Of a stretch of 64,000 nt of DNA, positions 43,791-52,246 are shown piece after piece. The notes under the pieces were generated by a model. The model was not told the origin of the DNA. It worked only from the letters and a program-made list of their open reading frames with translations, and searched no databases. A program made the position numbers and the translations under genes. Source of the DNA: Pedobacter foliorum. Its GTDB lineage: Bacteria; Bacteroidota; Bacteroidia; Sphingobacteriales; Sphingobacteriaceae. Every line of letters starts with the position of its first letter. The first letter of the stretch is position 1. Location: the NCBI RefSeq assembly GCF_013266735.1, contig NZ_JABSNU010000001.1, forward strand, positions 496,001 to 560,000, in the 5' to 3' direction.

Positions 43791-44528
43791 ATGAATGAAC
43801 GCATAGCAATCAGTATCCCCAAAAGGTGTCCAGAAAACTGGGCCGGCATGTCACCCGTAGCGGGAGGAAGTTACTGCTCATCCTGCCAGAAAAGCGTCAT
43901 TGATTTCAGTAATTTCAATGAGAAAGCCTTACAAGAGTGGTTTCTGCAACATCAGGATGAAAAAATATGCGGAAGGTTTTTCAAGAATCAGCTGGCCCAG
44001 CAGCCAGAAGAATTGAAAAAAGCAAATGCATGGACTGTATTGAGTACCAGGATCCTTGCAGCCGCAGTGCTCATGTTTCCCTTTACCTTGAAAGCCTCTC
44101 CAAATACCTCGATACAAAAACAAAAAATAGAAGCCGTCCCGGGAACTGAATGCAGCCCAAAGCCCCAGGCCATCGAAAAGCAAACACAGCCAGCAGATAG
44201 CCTCAGCACAATAAACGGGGTTGTTTGGGATAAGAATATAAAAGGAGTCGTAGCAGGAGCCGAAGTAAGGATAAAAGGCACCGGGATCAAATCATTGACT
44301 GATAGTACAGGTAATTTCCAGATCAGTTTTGATAAGGGCATTAAAGCAGTGCTGATGATCTCGCACCCTGGATATCAAGCTTATGAACAGGAAGTGCGGG
44401 CTGAGAAAGGTAAACTATTTACCATAATGCTCTCCCAGGACGCTTCAATGCTAATGGGAGAGGTCTGTATCACCCGAAAGCCGACTCTGCTGAAACGGAT
44501 CATTCGCCCCATCCAAAAAACGCCCTAA
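43791..44528 (+). CDS. CarboxypepD_reg-like membrane protein
   Basis: 245 residues: N-terminal MNERIAISIPKRCPENWAGMSPVAGGSYCSSCQKSVIDFSNF (Cys-rich, typical of a Bacteroidota family), one transmembrane segment (~85-100), and a C-terminal carboxypeptidase-regulatory-like domain (INGVVWDKNIKGVVAGAEVRIKGTGIKSLTDSTGNFQISF). Passenger gene, plus strand, right after the traA-mobB scar. Role unknown. Confidence 0.8.
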   Translation: MNERIAISIPKRCPENWAGMSPVAGGSYCSSCQKSVIDFSNFNEKALQEWFLQHQDEKICGRFFKNQLAQQPEELKKANAWTVLSTRILAAAVLMFPFTLKASPNTSIQKQKIEAVPGTECSPKPQAIEKQTQPADSLSTINGVVWDKNIKGVVAGAEVRIKGTGIKSLTDSTGNFQISFDKGIKAVLMISHPGYQAYEQEVRAEKGKLFTIMLSQDASMLMGEVCITRKPTLLKRIIRPIQKTP

Positions 44529-44545
44529 TCACTTTCCATTCCTGA

Positions 44546-45151
44546 TTAATTCTTCCAGTACAAGGTCATTCTGATCCGATGCGTATGCTGTGCAAAAATC
44601 ATATTCAATTCCAGATGCATATTTTCGGTTTCCCAGAGCGTATTTCTTTCCAGGTAGCTTGATTCTTCCGAGTTTACTGTTTTCGCTGAGGCATCAGCAG
44701 TTGTAGCTTTACCAAATTGACTTATCAGCATCTTCTTGATCCTTTCATACTCCTTACCATAAACGTCAAACTTTGTGTTCTCCTCTTTCCAGGTCTTTTG
44801 TAAGTCAGCTAAGTCGCCATAGCGTCCTTTTTCCCAATTGTAAGAAATGAGCCTTAAGATGGAATCCCCAGGAGTAAAATAGTATTCCGCATATATAGGG
44901 AGGTCATACTGTGCCACCCGCTGAACGATTATAGGGTTGGCAACGACATATTTCTCAGCCAAAGGATAATATTCCTTAGACACGAATACTTCCTGATTCA
45001 GAAATTTGGATTTTGGATTGACCTTTTTTTCAAAAGCGATCACCTTTGATATTTTCGTCTGTTTAGTCCAGATTTTCTCCTGAGCAAAAGCCTTTGTAAA
45101 ACTCAACAGCGTAAACAGGGCGTAAATTAATGGTCGTTTCATTAGGTACAA
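44546..45151 (-). CDS. Secreted hypothetical protein
   Basis: 201 residues (ATG 45151 or the one at codon 4) with signal peptide (ends AFAQ). Charged helical middle (KTWKEENTKFDVYGKEYERIKKMLISQFGK) and a beta C-terminus. No domain recognised. Sits 22 bp downstream of the relaxase gene, a passenger within the transfer operon. Confidence 0.55.
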   Translation of the reverse strand: MYLMKRPLIYALFTLLSFTKAFAQEKIWTKQTKISKVIAFEKKVNPKSKFLNQEVFVSKEYYPLAEKYVVANPIIVQRVAQYDLPIYAEYYFTPGDSILRLISYNWEKGRYGDLADLQKTWKEENTKFDVYGKEYERIKKMLISQFGKATTADASAKTVNSEESSYLERNTLWETENMHLELNMIFAQHTHRIRMTLYWKN

Positions 45152-45173
45152 GATAAAGTAAAATCAGCAATTC

Positions 45174-46346
45174 TCATCGCGTATTGTTTCTTTTCTGCCG
45201 CTTGCGACCATGAATCGCCTCGTCATCGATGTCATCAGCGATGCTGAGGCCAATAGGAGCTTCATAGGGCGTAAACGCCTGTTCAGAGTGGAGCGCGCAG
45301 TCTAAAGCGAGCGGCAATAACTCATCCATCTGTTCCTGATTGGGGATGTTTGCAGTCCAATCCGATCTTGGTGGTATTGGCCGCTGTAATGCAATACCCA
45401 ATTCCTCAGTCAGTACCGACAAGTCCAGCAGCTCATTACCCTTGAAAACATTTCCCTGCACACCATCCAATAGGGTATAGTCATAAGGAGCTTTCCCCGG
45501 ATTCCCCTGAAAGATCAGTTCCATACCAAATTTTTCCTTCAGCACTACCGCAAGGTCAGAAGTATAACGGGCCTGTTGCTTTACTCTACCCCCGGGCAAA
45601 GGAACAGTTTGTCCCCGTAAAACCCCCGAATACAGTAAACGATATTCCTGCAGCCAGGCCCTGATCTGTTTTGCCCGGCCTACATCAGGCCGGTAATTCA
45701 TGGTACGGACTTCAACCGCTGAAGCATTAATCTCGCATAGTCTGAGGCCGAATTTGACCATCACCAACTTACCCTGATCCTCCAATACTTTATACCCCTT
45801 ACTTTCCAGAACCATCATCAACTGAGCTTTGGTCGAAAAGTTAAATGCCAATGCTTTTTCCAGGTCAGCTTTGGAAACTAATTTTTCATCCAGGTTCATC
45901 ACCTGATTTAATGCAGTTATCCCCCGAATGCGCTCATACTTACTATAGATCTTTTCTCCGGACGACTTATCCACCCGGGTAGAGACGATGTGGACATGAT
46001 GGTTACGTGTATCTTTATGAAAGATGATGAGGTAAGGTTGTTGACCATAGCCCATTTTCTCTAGCCATGCAGTAGCGATAACCGTCAACTGCTGCTTGCT
46101 GACGGTTTTCCCTTTTGCGGAGATGAAAGCATGAAACTGCGGATATTCAATCCGTTTACTTCTGGCAGAGAGCATTTGCAAATAATCGATGTAATCCAAT
46201 GGGCTGAGCTTGGTCATCCCCTGCAAAGCCCCGAATCCAGAAACTTTCATCAGTTCACCTTTGTTTTTATCCACCTTATTGGTGTTGTAAAGGACACCCT
46301 TAAAGGTTTTGCTTTTAGCGAGGATTCTTACAATCATAAATTTCAA
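45174..46346 (-). CDS. mobB: Relaxase MobB
   Basis: 390 residues. N-terminal relaxase/mobilization nuclease: FKGVLYNTNKVDKNKGEL, His72 in FHAFISAKG, and the metal-binding H-H-V-H (116-119) in NHHVHIVSTRVD. The catalytic Tyr is expected near the start (Tyr20). It nicks DNA at oriT and leads the strand to the recipient. The downstream half is a linker region ending in a basic tail (GRKRQKRNNTR), which is duplicated in the scar at 43.65 kb. Confidence 0.9.
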   Translation of the reverse strand: MKFMIVRILAKSKTFKGVLYNTNKVDKNKGELMKVSGFGALQGMTKLSPLDYIDYLQMLSARSKRIEYPQFHAFISAKGKTVSKQQLTVIATAWLEKMGYGQQPYLIIFHKDTRNHHVHIVSTRVDKSSGEKIYSKYERIRGITALNQVMNLDEKLVSKADLEKALAFNFSTKAQLMMVLESKGYKVLEDQGKLVMVKFGLRLCEINASAVEVRTMNYRPDVGRAKQIRAWLQEYRLLYSGVLRGQTVPLPGGRVKQQARYTSDLAVVLKEKFGMELIFQGNPGKAPYDYTLLDGVQGNVFKGNELLDLSVLTEELGIALQRPIPPRSDWTANIPNQEQMDELLPLALDCALHSEQAFTPYEAPIGLSIADDIDDEAIHGRKRQKRNNTR

Positions 46347-46422
46347 TGATTTTTTGAACCCCTAATTCCACAAGCAGAGGAAATCATAAAAAACTGAACC
46401 CAAGGATTCTATCGCAATTATC

Positions 46423-46836
46423 TTATTTAGTCATTGACCTGATGAGTTTGCGCAAGGTGGTCTCCAGCCGCTGCTGAATTTTGAGGTACTCCGCCAATAG
46501 CACATTGTAGCGTTCAATAATCTGTGGGGACAGCAATGTCCGCTTATTCAATACATTCGCATACCTGGCAAGCTGGTTGATGTTGTTTCCTGAACGGGCG
46601 AGCTCAGCCCCAAGCAGATCCAGTTGAACCATCAATTCTTTTGCGCTGAACATGATCTGTGAAGATCCCTGTAACACCCGCATCCGAACAAATTCAGTGC
46701 GTTTGATACCCAATGCTAATACCAGCTCCCGCACAAGAGCAAACTCTTCCTCAGTGAAATACACTTTAATCATGCGGTTACGTTTGCCATTTTTCAAGGG
46801 CGGTCTACCTTTGAGCCATTTGTATTTCTCTTCCAT
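46423..46836 (-). CDS. mobA: Mobilization accessory protein MobA (MobC/RHH-like)
   Basis: ATG at 46836 (MEEKYKWLKGRPPLKNGKRNRM). 137 residues: ribbon-helix-helix-like KVYFTEEEFALVRELVLALGIKRTEFVRMRVLQ and the relaxosome-protein signature LGAELARSGNNINQLARYAN. It binds oriT and assists the relaxase encoded downstream. Start chosen because the extra upstream residues are not conserved-looking. Confidence 0.88.
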   Translation of the reverse strand: MEEKYKWLKGRPPLKNGKRNRMIKVYFTEEEFALVRELVLALGIKRTEFVRMRVLQGSSQIMFSAKELMVQLDLLGAELARSGNNINQLARYANVLNKRTLLSPQIIERYNVLLAEYLKIQQRLETTLRKLIRSMTK

Positions 46837-46871
46837 AAAGACTTTGAGTAGATTTAACTCCTTGATCATTT

Positions 46872-46935
46872 ACGACAAAACGGAGTTGTCAAGTAAAATT
46901 CAAATCAGGATGCTGATAAGCAGACGGCTTATTTT
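46872..46935. other. Candidate oriT region
   Basis: Just upstream of mobA, where Bacteroidota oriT sequences usually lie, are two short inverted repeats: GACAA/TTGTC (46874-46878, 46886-46890) and ATAAGC/GCTTAT (46916-46921, 46927-46932). No nic consensus was recognised. Confidence 0.3.
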
Positions 46936-47011
46936 TACTTTGCAGCCAGGTTTCAAAGGAACCAGCTGGAATAGATTCATCCGATGAATTTTTGGGGAGC
47001 CACATCGAACG

Positions 47012-47365
47012 TCAATAACTGTCGGTTCTTTGTCCAAACACTTTGTAATGTCCCGAGCTATCTTTCCTATAAAAATAGAGCGTGTCAGATTCTGATTTTT
47101 TGACCAGGCTGTCACCTATTCGGATACCATAATCACCCGTGAATGTAAAACCTTCTAAGTTGAGCCCCTTTCCAAGTTTATCATAATAAGTTACCCTCAT
47201 GGATTGGGAAGTATCAGCGCTAGCTACCACCATACTGGTATATTTTGAGTAGTTCCTTCGCCCATATTGATATACATTGTAATACGTAATTATCAATACC
47301 GACCCAAAGAATATTGGGAAAAACAACAATCGTTTTGGGTTGAATTTTTTTTCGCTCATCCCCAC
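47012..47365 (-). CDS. Hypothetical membrane-anchored protein
   Basis: 117 residues (ATG at 47365, or codon 3): one N-terminal transmembrane helix (RLLFFPIFFGSVLIITYYNVY) and a beta-rich extracytoplasmic domain (TYYDKLGKGLNLEGFTFTGDYGIRIGDSLVKKSESDTLYFY). No family recognised. The 47366-47513 spacer downstream of the next gene has no feature. Confidence 0.6.
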   Translation of the reverse strand: MGMSEKKFNPKRLLFFPIFFGSVLIITYYNVYQYGRRNYSKYTSMVVASADTSQSMRVTYYDKLGKGLNLEGFTFTGDYGIRIGDSLVKKSESDTLYFYRKDSSGHYKVFGQRTDSY

Positions 47366-47513
47366 TATTAAGCAAACTTAACCATTAATAGGCACTGTAT
47401 ATCAAAATCAGTTCGCATTTTAATGTATCAGATCTAATGGTAAAGCACAAAGCTCGCGTAAGACCAGCAGTTCATACTGTTTTTCCCTGAGATACGGTAA
47501 ATACATAGCGTTA

Positions 47514-48397
47514 TTATATTTGGTAACTGAGTTTACCAACTAAGTTAATATAATCATTCTGATCCAGATTATGGTAATAGCAGGATAAACGAAGTGCTTC
47601 CGGTATTTCTGATTGCTGTATTAAGTCATTCGTACATGGGTTGATCCGTTGTTTTATGATTCTTAAAAACGCAGCATGTACCTCCAGAACGGGATATTCA
47701 GAAAGTAAGTTTACACAGGTTTTGAAAAGCTGTACAGGAGTTGCTTTTGGAATTTCTCCGGCAATTTGGGAGACCAATTGTAAATATTCATCCTTGCGCA
47801 GGGTCTTTATCATTGCTAGAATGTCTAGTTTGTCGTTATAAACTTGAGCAGCCTTACACAGTTCGATAGTATTGTCTTTTGAAAACACCATGATCCCTAC
47901 ATATTCATCGATACAATCCATGTATTTGCCGATCTCTGAGTGGTGAATAACAATGTAAACTTCTGAAAACCTTTATAGTAATCATCAATTTGAGTAGAAA
48001 GCCGTACAGGGCTATCCAGTTCAGTTTTAATTTCAAATACTTTATTCGCTCCGTTAATTAAAATGGTGTCCGCTTTGGAGTTTCCTATCCTGAACTCGTT
48101 TAGTAAAATTGTATCAGATAGCGAATGGTTATGTAATACGTGGCTATTTAACAAGGCGACCTTGTAAAGGTACTCGTGACGGTAATGCGTCAATAAATGA
48201 TTATGTGAAATATCAATTAGCTCAGAAACATAGGATTTCTTTTCAATCTGGATACCGTTTTTGCCCAGCAATTGCTTAAGATTTTTTGCCTGTTTTTTGA
48301 AATCATCGGCAAACATCATCCGCTGTAGTCCAGCATTGGACACCATTTTTGCCAATGTACTTAGGTTCGACTGAGAGTTAACACGAGCTAATGACAT
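47514..48397 (-). pseudogene. sce7726-family gene, frameshifted
   Basis: First part from ATG 48397 contains the family core (LNEFRIGNSKADTILINGANKVFEIKTELDSPVRLSTQIDDYYKGFQKF), a nuclease-like D...ExK arrangement. Near 47960 one base is missing (CAGAAGTTTAC where CAGAAGGTTTAC would restore it): in the shifted frame the protein continues YIVIHHSEIGKYMDCIDEYVGIMV and on to 47514. Full length would be ~294 residues. A sequencing error is the alternative. Confidence 0.75.
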
Positions 48398-48489
48398 ACT
48401 GTAAAGGTACAAAGAAAGTTTTAACAGCAGACTAAATCGCCAAGAGTTCCCCCTCGGTTAAAACACAAATTTTTCACGCTAACTGCAGT

Positions 48490-49419
48490 TTACCAGTTTA
48501 TGTTTTTCATTCTTTTGGCTTTCAAAGCTGCTGCTAATTTGTCATTGTAATCGTTAAATTTTTGATAAACACCAGACTTATCAGTCGAATAAGGTAAAGC
48601 AGTTTTCCAGGCATTTAGGGCCTTGTAGCCCGCTGTGTCATGGTCCATGTAGAGTTCGATGTCGGAGAACAATTTTGCTTTTTTAATACCCAACTCAATT
48701 AATGCGACAGCATTGAGCACAAGAATACTTTTTGACGAAGCCGGGTTTTCCGTTTTCCAACTCAGGTAGTCGAAATAACCTTCAAATACCGCGAGCTCTC
48801 GTTGATATCCGGGAATGAAAGTAATCGCCTTTTTACCCAGACAACCTTTGAAATATTTATTTCGGACTTCCCAACCACCAAGTTCGTTCTGCCATCCGGC
48901 TGCAAAGAACTCTTTTCGGAGCTTCTTCTCGTCCACAACATAGTAATGTACCTCGGCGAGCTGGGTAGATGCTGCATCAAAAACACCACGACTTCTCAAG
49001 TAAGCATTGATTACCTCAGTAGAACCAAATGGTTTAATCTCCCGGATCTGGTAGTTCGGGAGCTTTACCGCCACTTTTAAACGAGGCCGTAGGTTGATGT
49101 TACGTGATGAGCTTTGCTCAGCGCGGGGCAGACTACAAACCTCTTGGACTTTTTCAACCGCCTCATGGAATTTAAGACCTTTCCAGTACAACATCGCGAG
49201 ATCAAAAATATCGCCGCCTTTTCCCAGTCCGTGATCATACCAGGCACCAAGCTTTTCATTGACGCTAAATGAGGGTTTAGTATCAGATTCCCTAATCATG
49301 CTGATGTACATGGCTTCATTGCCATGAGTTTTCTTAGGATGGAACCCCAGTTTTGCCAGGAAGTTCATCAGGGATACTTGCCGTTTAATCTCACAGGCTT
49401 TCTCAGAGTTTGATAGCAT
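48490..49419 (-). CDS. Toprim-domain primase-like protein
   Basis: 309 residues: N-terminal CHC2-like region without the zinc cysteines (MYISMIRESDTKPSFSVNEKLGAWYDHGLGKGGDIFDLAMLY) and a Toprim domain with catalytic Glu in AVFEGYFDYLSW and D-x-D in LYMDHDTAGYKA. Typical of mobile-element primases in Bacteroidota, which start replacement-strand synthesis on transferred DNA. Head of the minus-strand mobile gene set. Confidence 0.85.
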   Translation of the reverse strand: MLSNSEKACEIKRQVSLMNFLAKLGFHPKKTHGNEAMYISMIRESDTKPSFSVNEKLGAWYDHGLGKGGDIFDLAMLYWKGLKFHEAVEKVQEVCSLPRAEQSSSRNINLRPRLKVAVKLPNYQIREIKPFGSTEVINAYLRSRGVFDAASTQLAEVHYYVVDEKKLRKEFFAAGWQNELGGWEVRNKYFKGCLGKKAITFIPGYQRELAVFEGYFDYLSWKTENPASSKSILVLNAVALIELGIKKAKLFSDIELYMDHDTAGYKALNAWKTALPYSTDKSGVYQKFNDYNDKLAAALKAKRMKNINW

Positions 49420-49617
49420 AAAATATAATTTTGTTTTTCAGTAGGGGGTTTAGGCATGGAAACTGCAGATCTTTAATGAAGTATATTAAACGATTGTTAT
49501 TGGTCGAAGCGTTCGACATCAAAGGCTAGTCTTGTATGTCCCAATGCCAACTTATGACTGCAATAATTTGAACCATTAAAATATTACCTTTGGATTTTAT
49601 TGAATACGCGCTCAGCA

Positions 49618-52179
49618 ATGCCTACAAAGAGTAAAAAATCTTCAAACTCATACCAGCCAAAGCAGGACCTCCCTGTATTCATTCAGATCATTCTGTTTAT
49701 TGTTACCCTGGGTCTTTGGTATCTGTTTAAACAGCATCAAGCCGAACTTCAAAAACGGGAGAACATCCGAACGCTGTTGCCAAAGATCGAAGCTGCATTA
49801 AAGGCGATTGATCAACAGCAAAACATGAGGTTCTATTTCTCGAATTTCGGTGCAGAGGGATTACGAAACGCACAGGCTGATTTACTCCGAGCGATTCCTA
49901 AGAATTATAAAAACTGCGGCCTTGATTCCAGTGAAAACGAGCTGATTTACCGCTTTGTATCTACCCATGAAAGGATGAATGAGATACGGGCAACTTACAA
50001 TCAGCGCTTTGTTTCCAGCGAAATCACTAAGTATAAGGCTTACTTCTCCACCTTGGACAGCTATCCGCTTTCCATGGATCAGATGAAGGCTGTGGTATGT
50101 GATGAAGACAATAACCTGGTCATTGCCGGTGCCGGTACAGGAAAGACAACAACCATTAGTGCGAAGATTGCCTATATCCTTGAAAAAGGATTGGCCCTCC
50201 CTGAGCAGCTATTGGTGATCTCCTTTACCAAAAGCGCGGTGGAGGAAATGTTCGACCGAACTGCTGCCTTTATGAACCATAGTGAACAAGTCAAGCAGAT
50301 TACTTTCCGCACCTTCAATAGCTTTGGGAACATGGTTACCCGCTATTGCAGTCAGTTCCCAAAGAAAATAGCCTTTGATGGAAAGGACTACCGGGTTAAG
50401 GTATTTTTACAAAAAGAATTCGACCGCTTATTTCTAGCCAATGCTGATTTTCAGCAAAAGGCGATTAATTTCATTGCATTTTTCGCAAGACCAGAAAGGG
50501 ATGAATTTGACTTCAAAACTGGAAGCGATTTTATCCGACATGAAAAATCCTTTTGCAATATAAGCCTGAACGATACGCACTGTAAAAGTAAGGAAGAGGT
50601 ACTCATCGCCAATTTCCTTTACCTCCACCAGGTGGAGTTTGAATACGAAAGTCTTTACCCACTAGAACGGGAAGACCGCAATCCGGATTTTCAGTCGTAT
50701 CAACCTGACTTCTTTCTGCCAGGTTATGGGATTTACCACGAACATTATGGAATTGATGAAAACGGGGAGGTGCCGGATTGGTTTAAAAGCAGTCCACCTT
50801 TTCAGAGCGCCAAGGAGCAGTATCACCATGGCATGCAGTGGAAAGCATTTATTCACCAGAAATACGGCAGTACACTCATCAAGACCTATTCCTTTCAAAA
50901 CAGAGACAATACCTTACTGCGTTCGCTCAAAACACAGCTGGCCGCTCATGGCGTTGTAATGAACAAACGACCAGGGAAGGAGGTGCTGGCTAAAATAAAA
51001 AAAACGGATCACTATGAGGACTTCTTGAACCTGGTTTATACCTTCCTCAGCTTAATGAAATCCAATAACGCCTCGGTAAACTCACTAAAAGCAAAAAGCA
51101 GCGATCAAAGGTTCTCGGTATTTCTGGATGTCTTTGGTGCATTATATCAAAGTTATGAGCAGGAGCTTTACCACACCAGGAGTATTGATTACAATGATAT
51201 GGTTAATCATGCGACTGCTTTTGTTCACAATGGTGAATTTCCTAAAACCTATAAATACATTTTAGTTGATGAGTTTCAGGACATGTCCCTGGGAAGATAT
51301 GGCTTGATCAAGGCGCTTAAAAAAGCCAATCCTGGGGCTAAGCTTTATGCCGTTGGTGATGACTGGCAGTCGATTTTCCGTTTTACTGGAAGTGACATCA
51401 GCATCATCACTGAATTTTCAAAGCATTTTGGGGTGACCGCAGAAAATACCGTCCTGCAAACCTATCGTTTTAATGGGGATATTTTAGCCTTAAGTAGTGG
51501 CTTCATCCAAAGCAATCCGAGTCAATTACAAAAAGAACTCAAATCACCTTTTAAGGCTGTATTTCCTGCATTCCAGTTGTTGCCGGTTGAAGCGGGTGGA
51601 AATATTGCAGAGCTGAATATGCGAAAATGGGATGCATTGAAAGCAGCTCTTTCAAAGGTCGTCTTGAACCATTCAAAGGCCAGTGTATTTCTGATCGGGC
51701 GTTACCATCACAATGAACCTAAAGATCTTTCTGAACTCCAAAAAACATTCAGGGAACTAAAGATTACTTACTATACCGCGCATGCCTGCAAAGGCCTAAC
51801 CTGTGATGTCGCCATCTTACTGGATCTGGATGCAGGAATCTATGGATTCCCTTCGGAAGTTGCCGATGATCCAATTCTGAATAACCTGTTACATGAAGGG
51901 GAGACTTTCGAGAATGCTGAAGAACGACGGCTGTTTTATGTAGCACTCACCCGTGCCCGCCATCAGGTTTACCTGATGTACAATCCCCAAAACCAAAGTA
52001 AGTTTCTGGAAGAAATCATTGACACCTATGCTATTGGCAATAGTATAAAGCAACACATCAGGTGTCCCAAATGCGACGGCATGATGATTGAAAGGGAATC
52101 TGCAAACGGGAAATTTCTGGGTTGCAACAACTACCCACACTGCAAACAGGTACTTCGGTCTGTACCAAACCTAGTTTAA
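49618..52179 (+). CDS. UvrD/HelD-type helicase with nuclease-like insert and zinc ribbon
   Basis: ATG 49618 preferred (TTG 49600 six codons upstream is possible). Residues counted from the TTG: transmembrane helix 24-43; Walker A AGAGTGKTT (176-184); nuclease-like insert around 320-400 with EEVLIANFL, PDFFLPG (Asp370) and YHEHYG (Glu381), a PD-(D/E)XK-like pattern; Walker B DEFQD (557-561); Q-T-Y-R-F; VALTRARHQVYL; then a topoisomerase-type C4 zinc ribbon CPKC...CNNYPHC. SF1 helicase IV family, probably DNA repair or element defence. Confidence 0.88.
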   Translation: MPTKSKKSSNSYQPKQDLPVFIQIILFIVTLGLWYLFKQHQAELQKRENIRTLLPKIEAALKAIDQQQNMRFYFSNFGAEGLRNAQADLLRAIPKNYKNCGLDSSENELIYRFVSTHERMNEIRATYNQRFVSSEITKYKAYFSTLDSYPLSMDQMKAVVCDEDNNLVIAGAGTGKTTTISAKIAYILEKGLALPEQLLVISFTKSAVEEMFDRTAAFMNHSEQVKQITFRTFNSFGNMVTRYCSQFPKKIAFDGKDYRVKVFLQKEFDRLFLANADFQQKAINFIAFFARPERDEFDFKTGSDFIRHEKSFCNISLNDTHCKSKEEVLIANFLYLHQVEFEYESLYPLEREDRNPDFQSYQPDFFLPGYGIYHEHYGIDENGEVPDWFKSSPPFQSAKEQYHHGMQWKAFIHQKYGSTLIKTYSFQNRDNTLLRSLKTQLAAHGVVMNKRPGKEVLAKIKKTDHYEDFLNLVYTFLSLMKSNNASVNSLKAKSSDQRFSVFLDVFGALYQSYEQELYHTRSIDYNDMVNHATAFVHNGEFPKTYKYILVDEFQDMSLGRYGLIKALKKANPGAKLYAVGDDWQSIFRFTGSDISIITEFSKHFGVTAENTVLQTYRFNGDILALSSGFIQSNPSQLQKELKSPFKAVFPAFQLLPVEAGGNIAELNMRKWDALKAALSKVVLNHSKASVFLIGRYHHNEPKDLSELQKTFRELKITYYTAHACKGLTCDVAILLDLDAGIYGFPSEVADDPILNNLLHEGETFENAEERRLFYVALTRARHQVYLMYNPQNQSKFLEEIIDTYAIGNSIKQHIRCPKCDGMMIERESANGKFLGCNNYPHCKQVLRSVPNLV

Positions 52180-52246
52180 AAACCTGATTAATCTTTAAAA
52201 AAGCGGACTTCTTGTCTTAAAACCATTAATAACTTATATCGTTAAA

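Noticed and set aside
21806..49419. Full ICE with defined ends
   Set aside because: No integrase, excisionase or att direct repeats could be identified in the window, so boundaries are not claimed.
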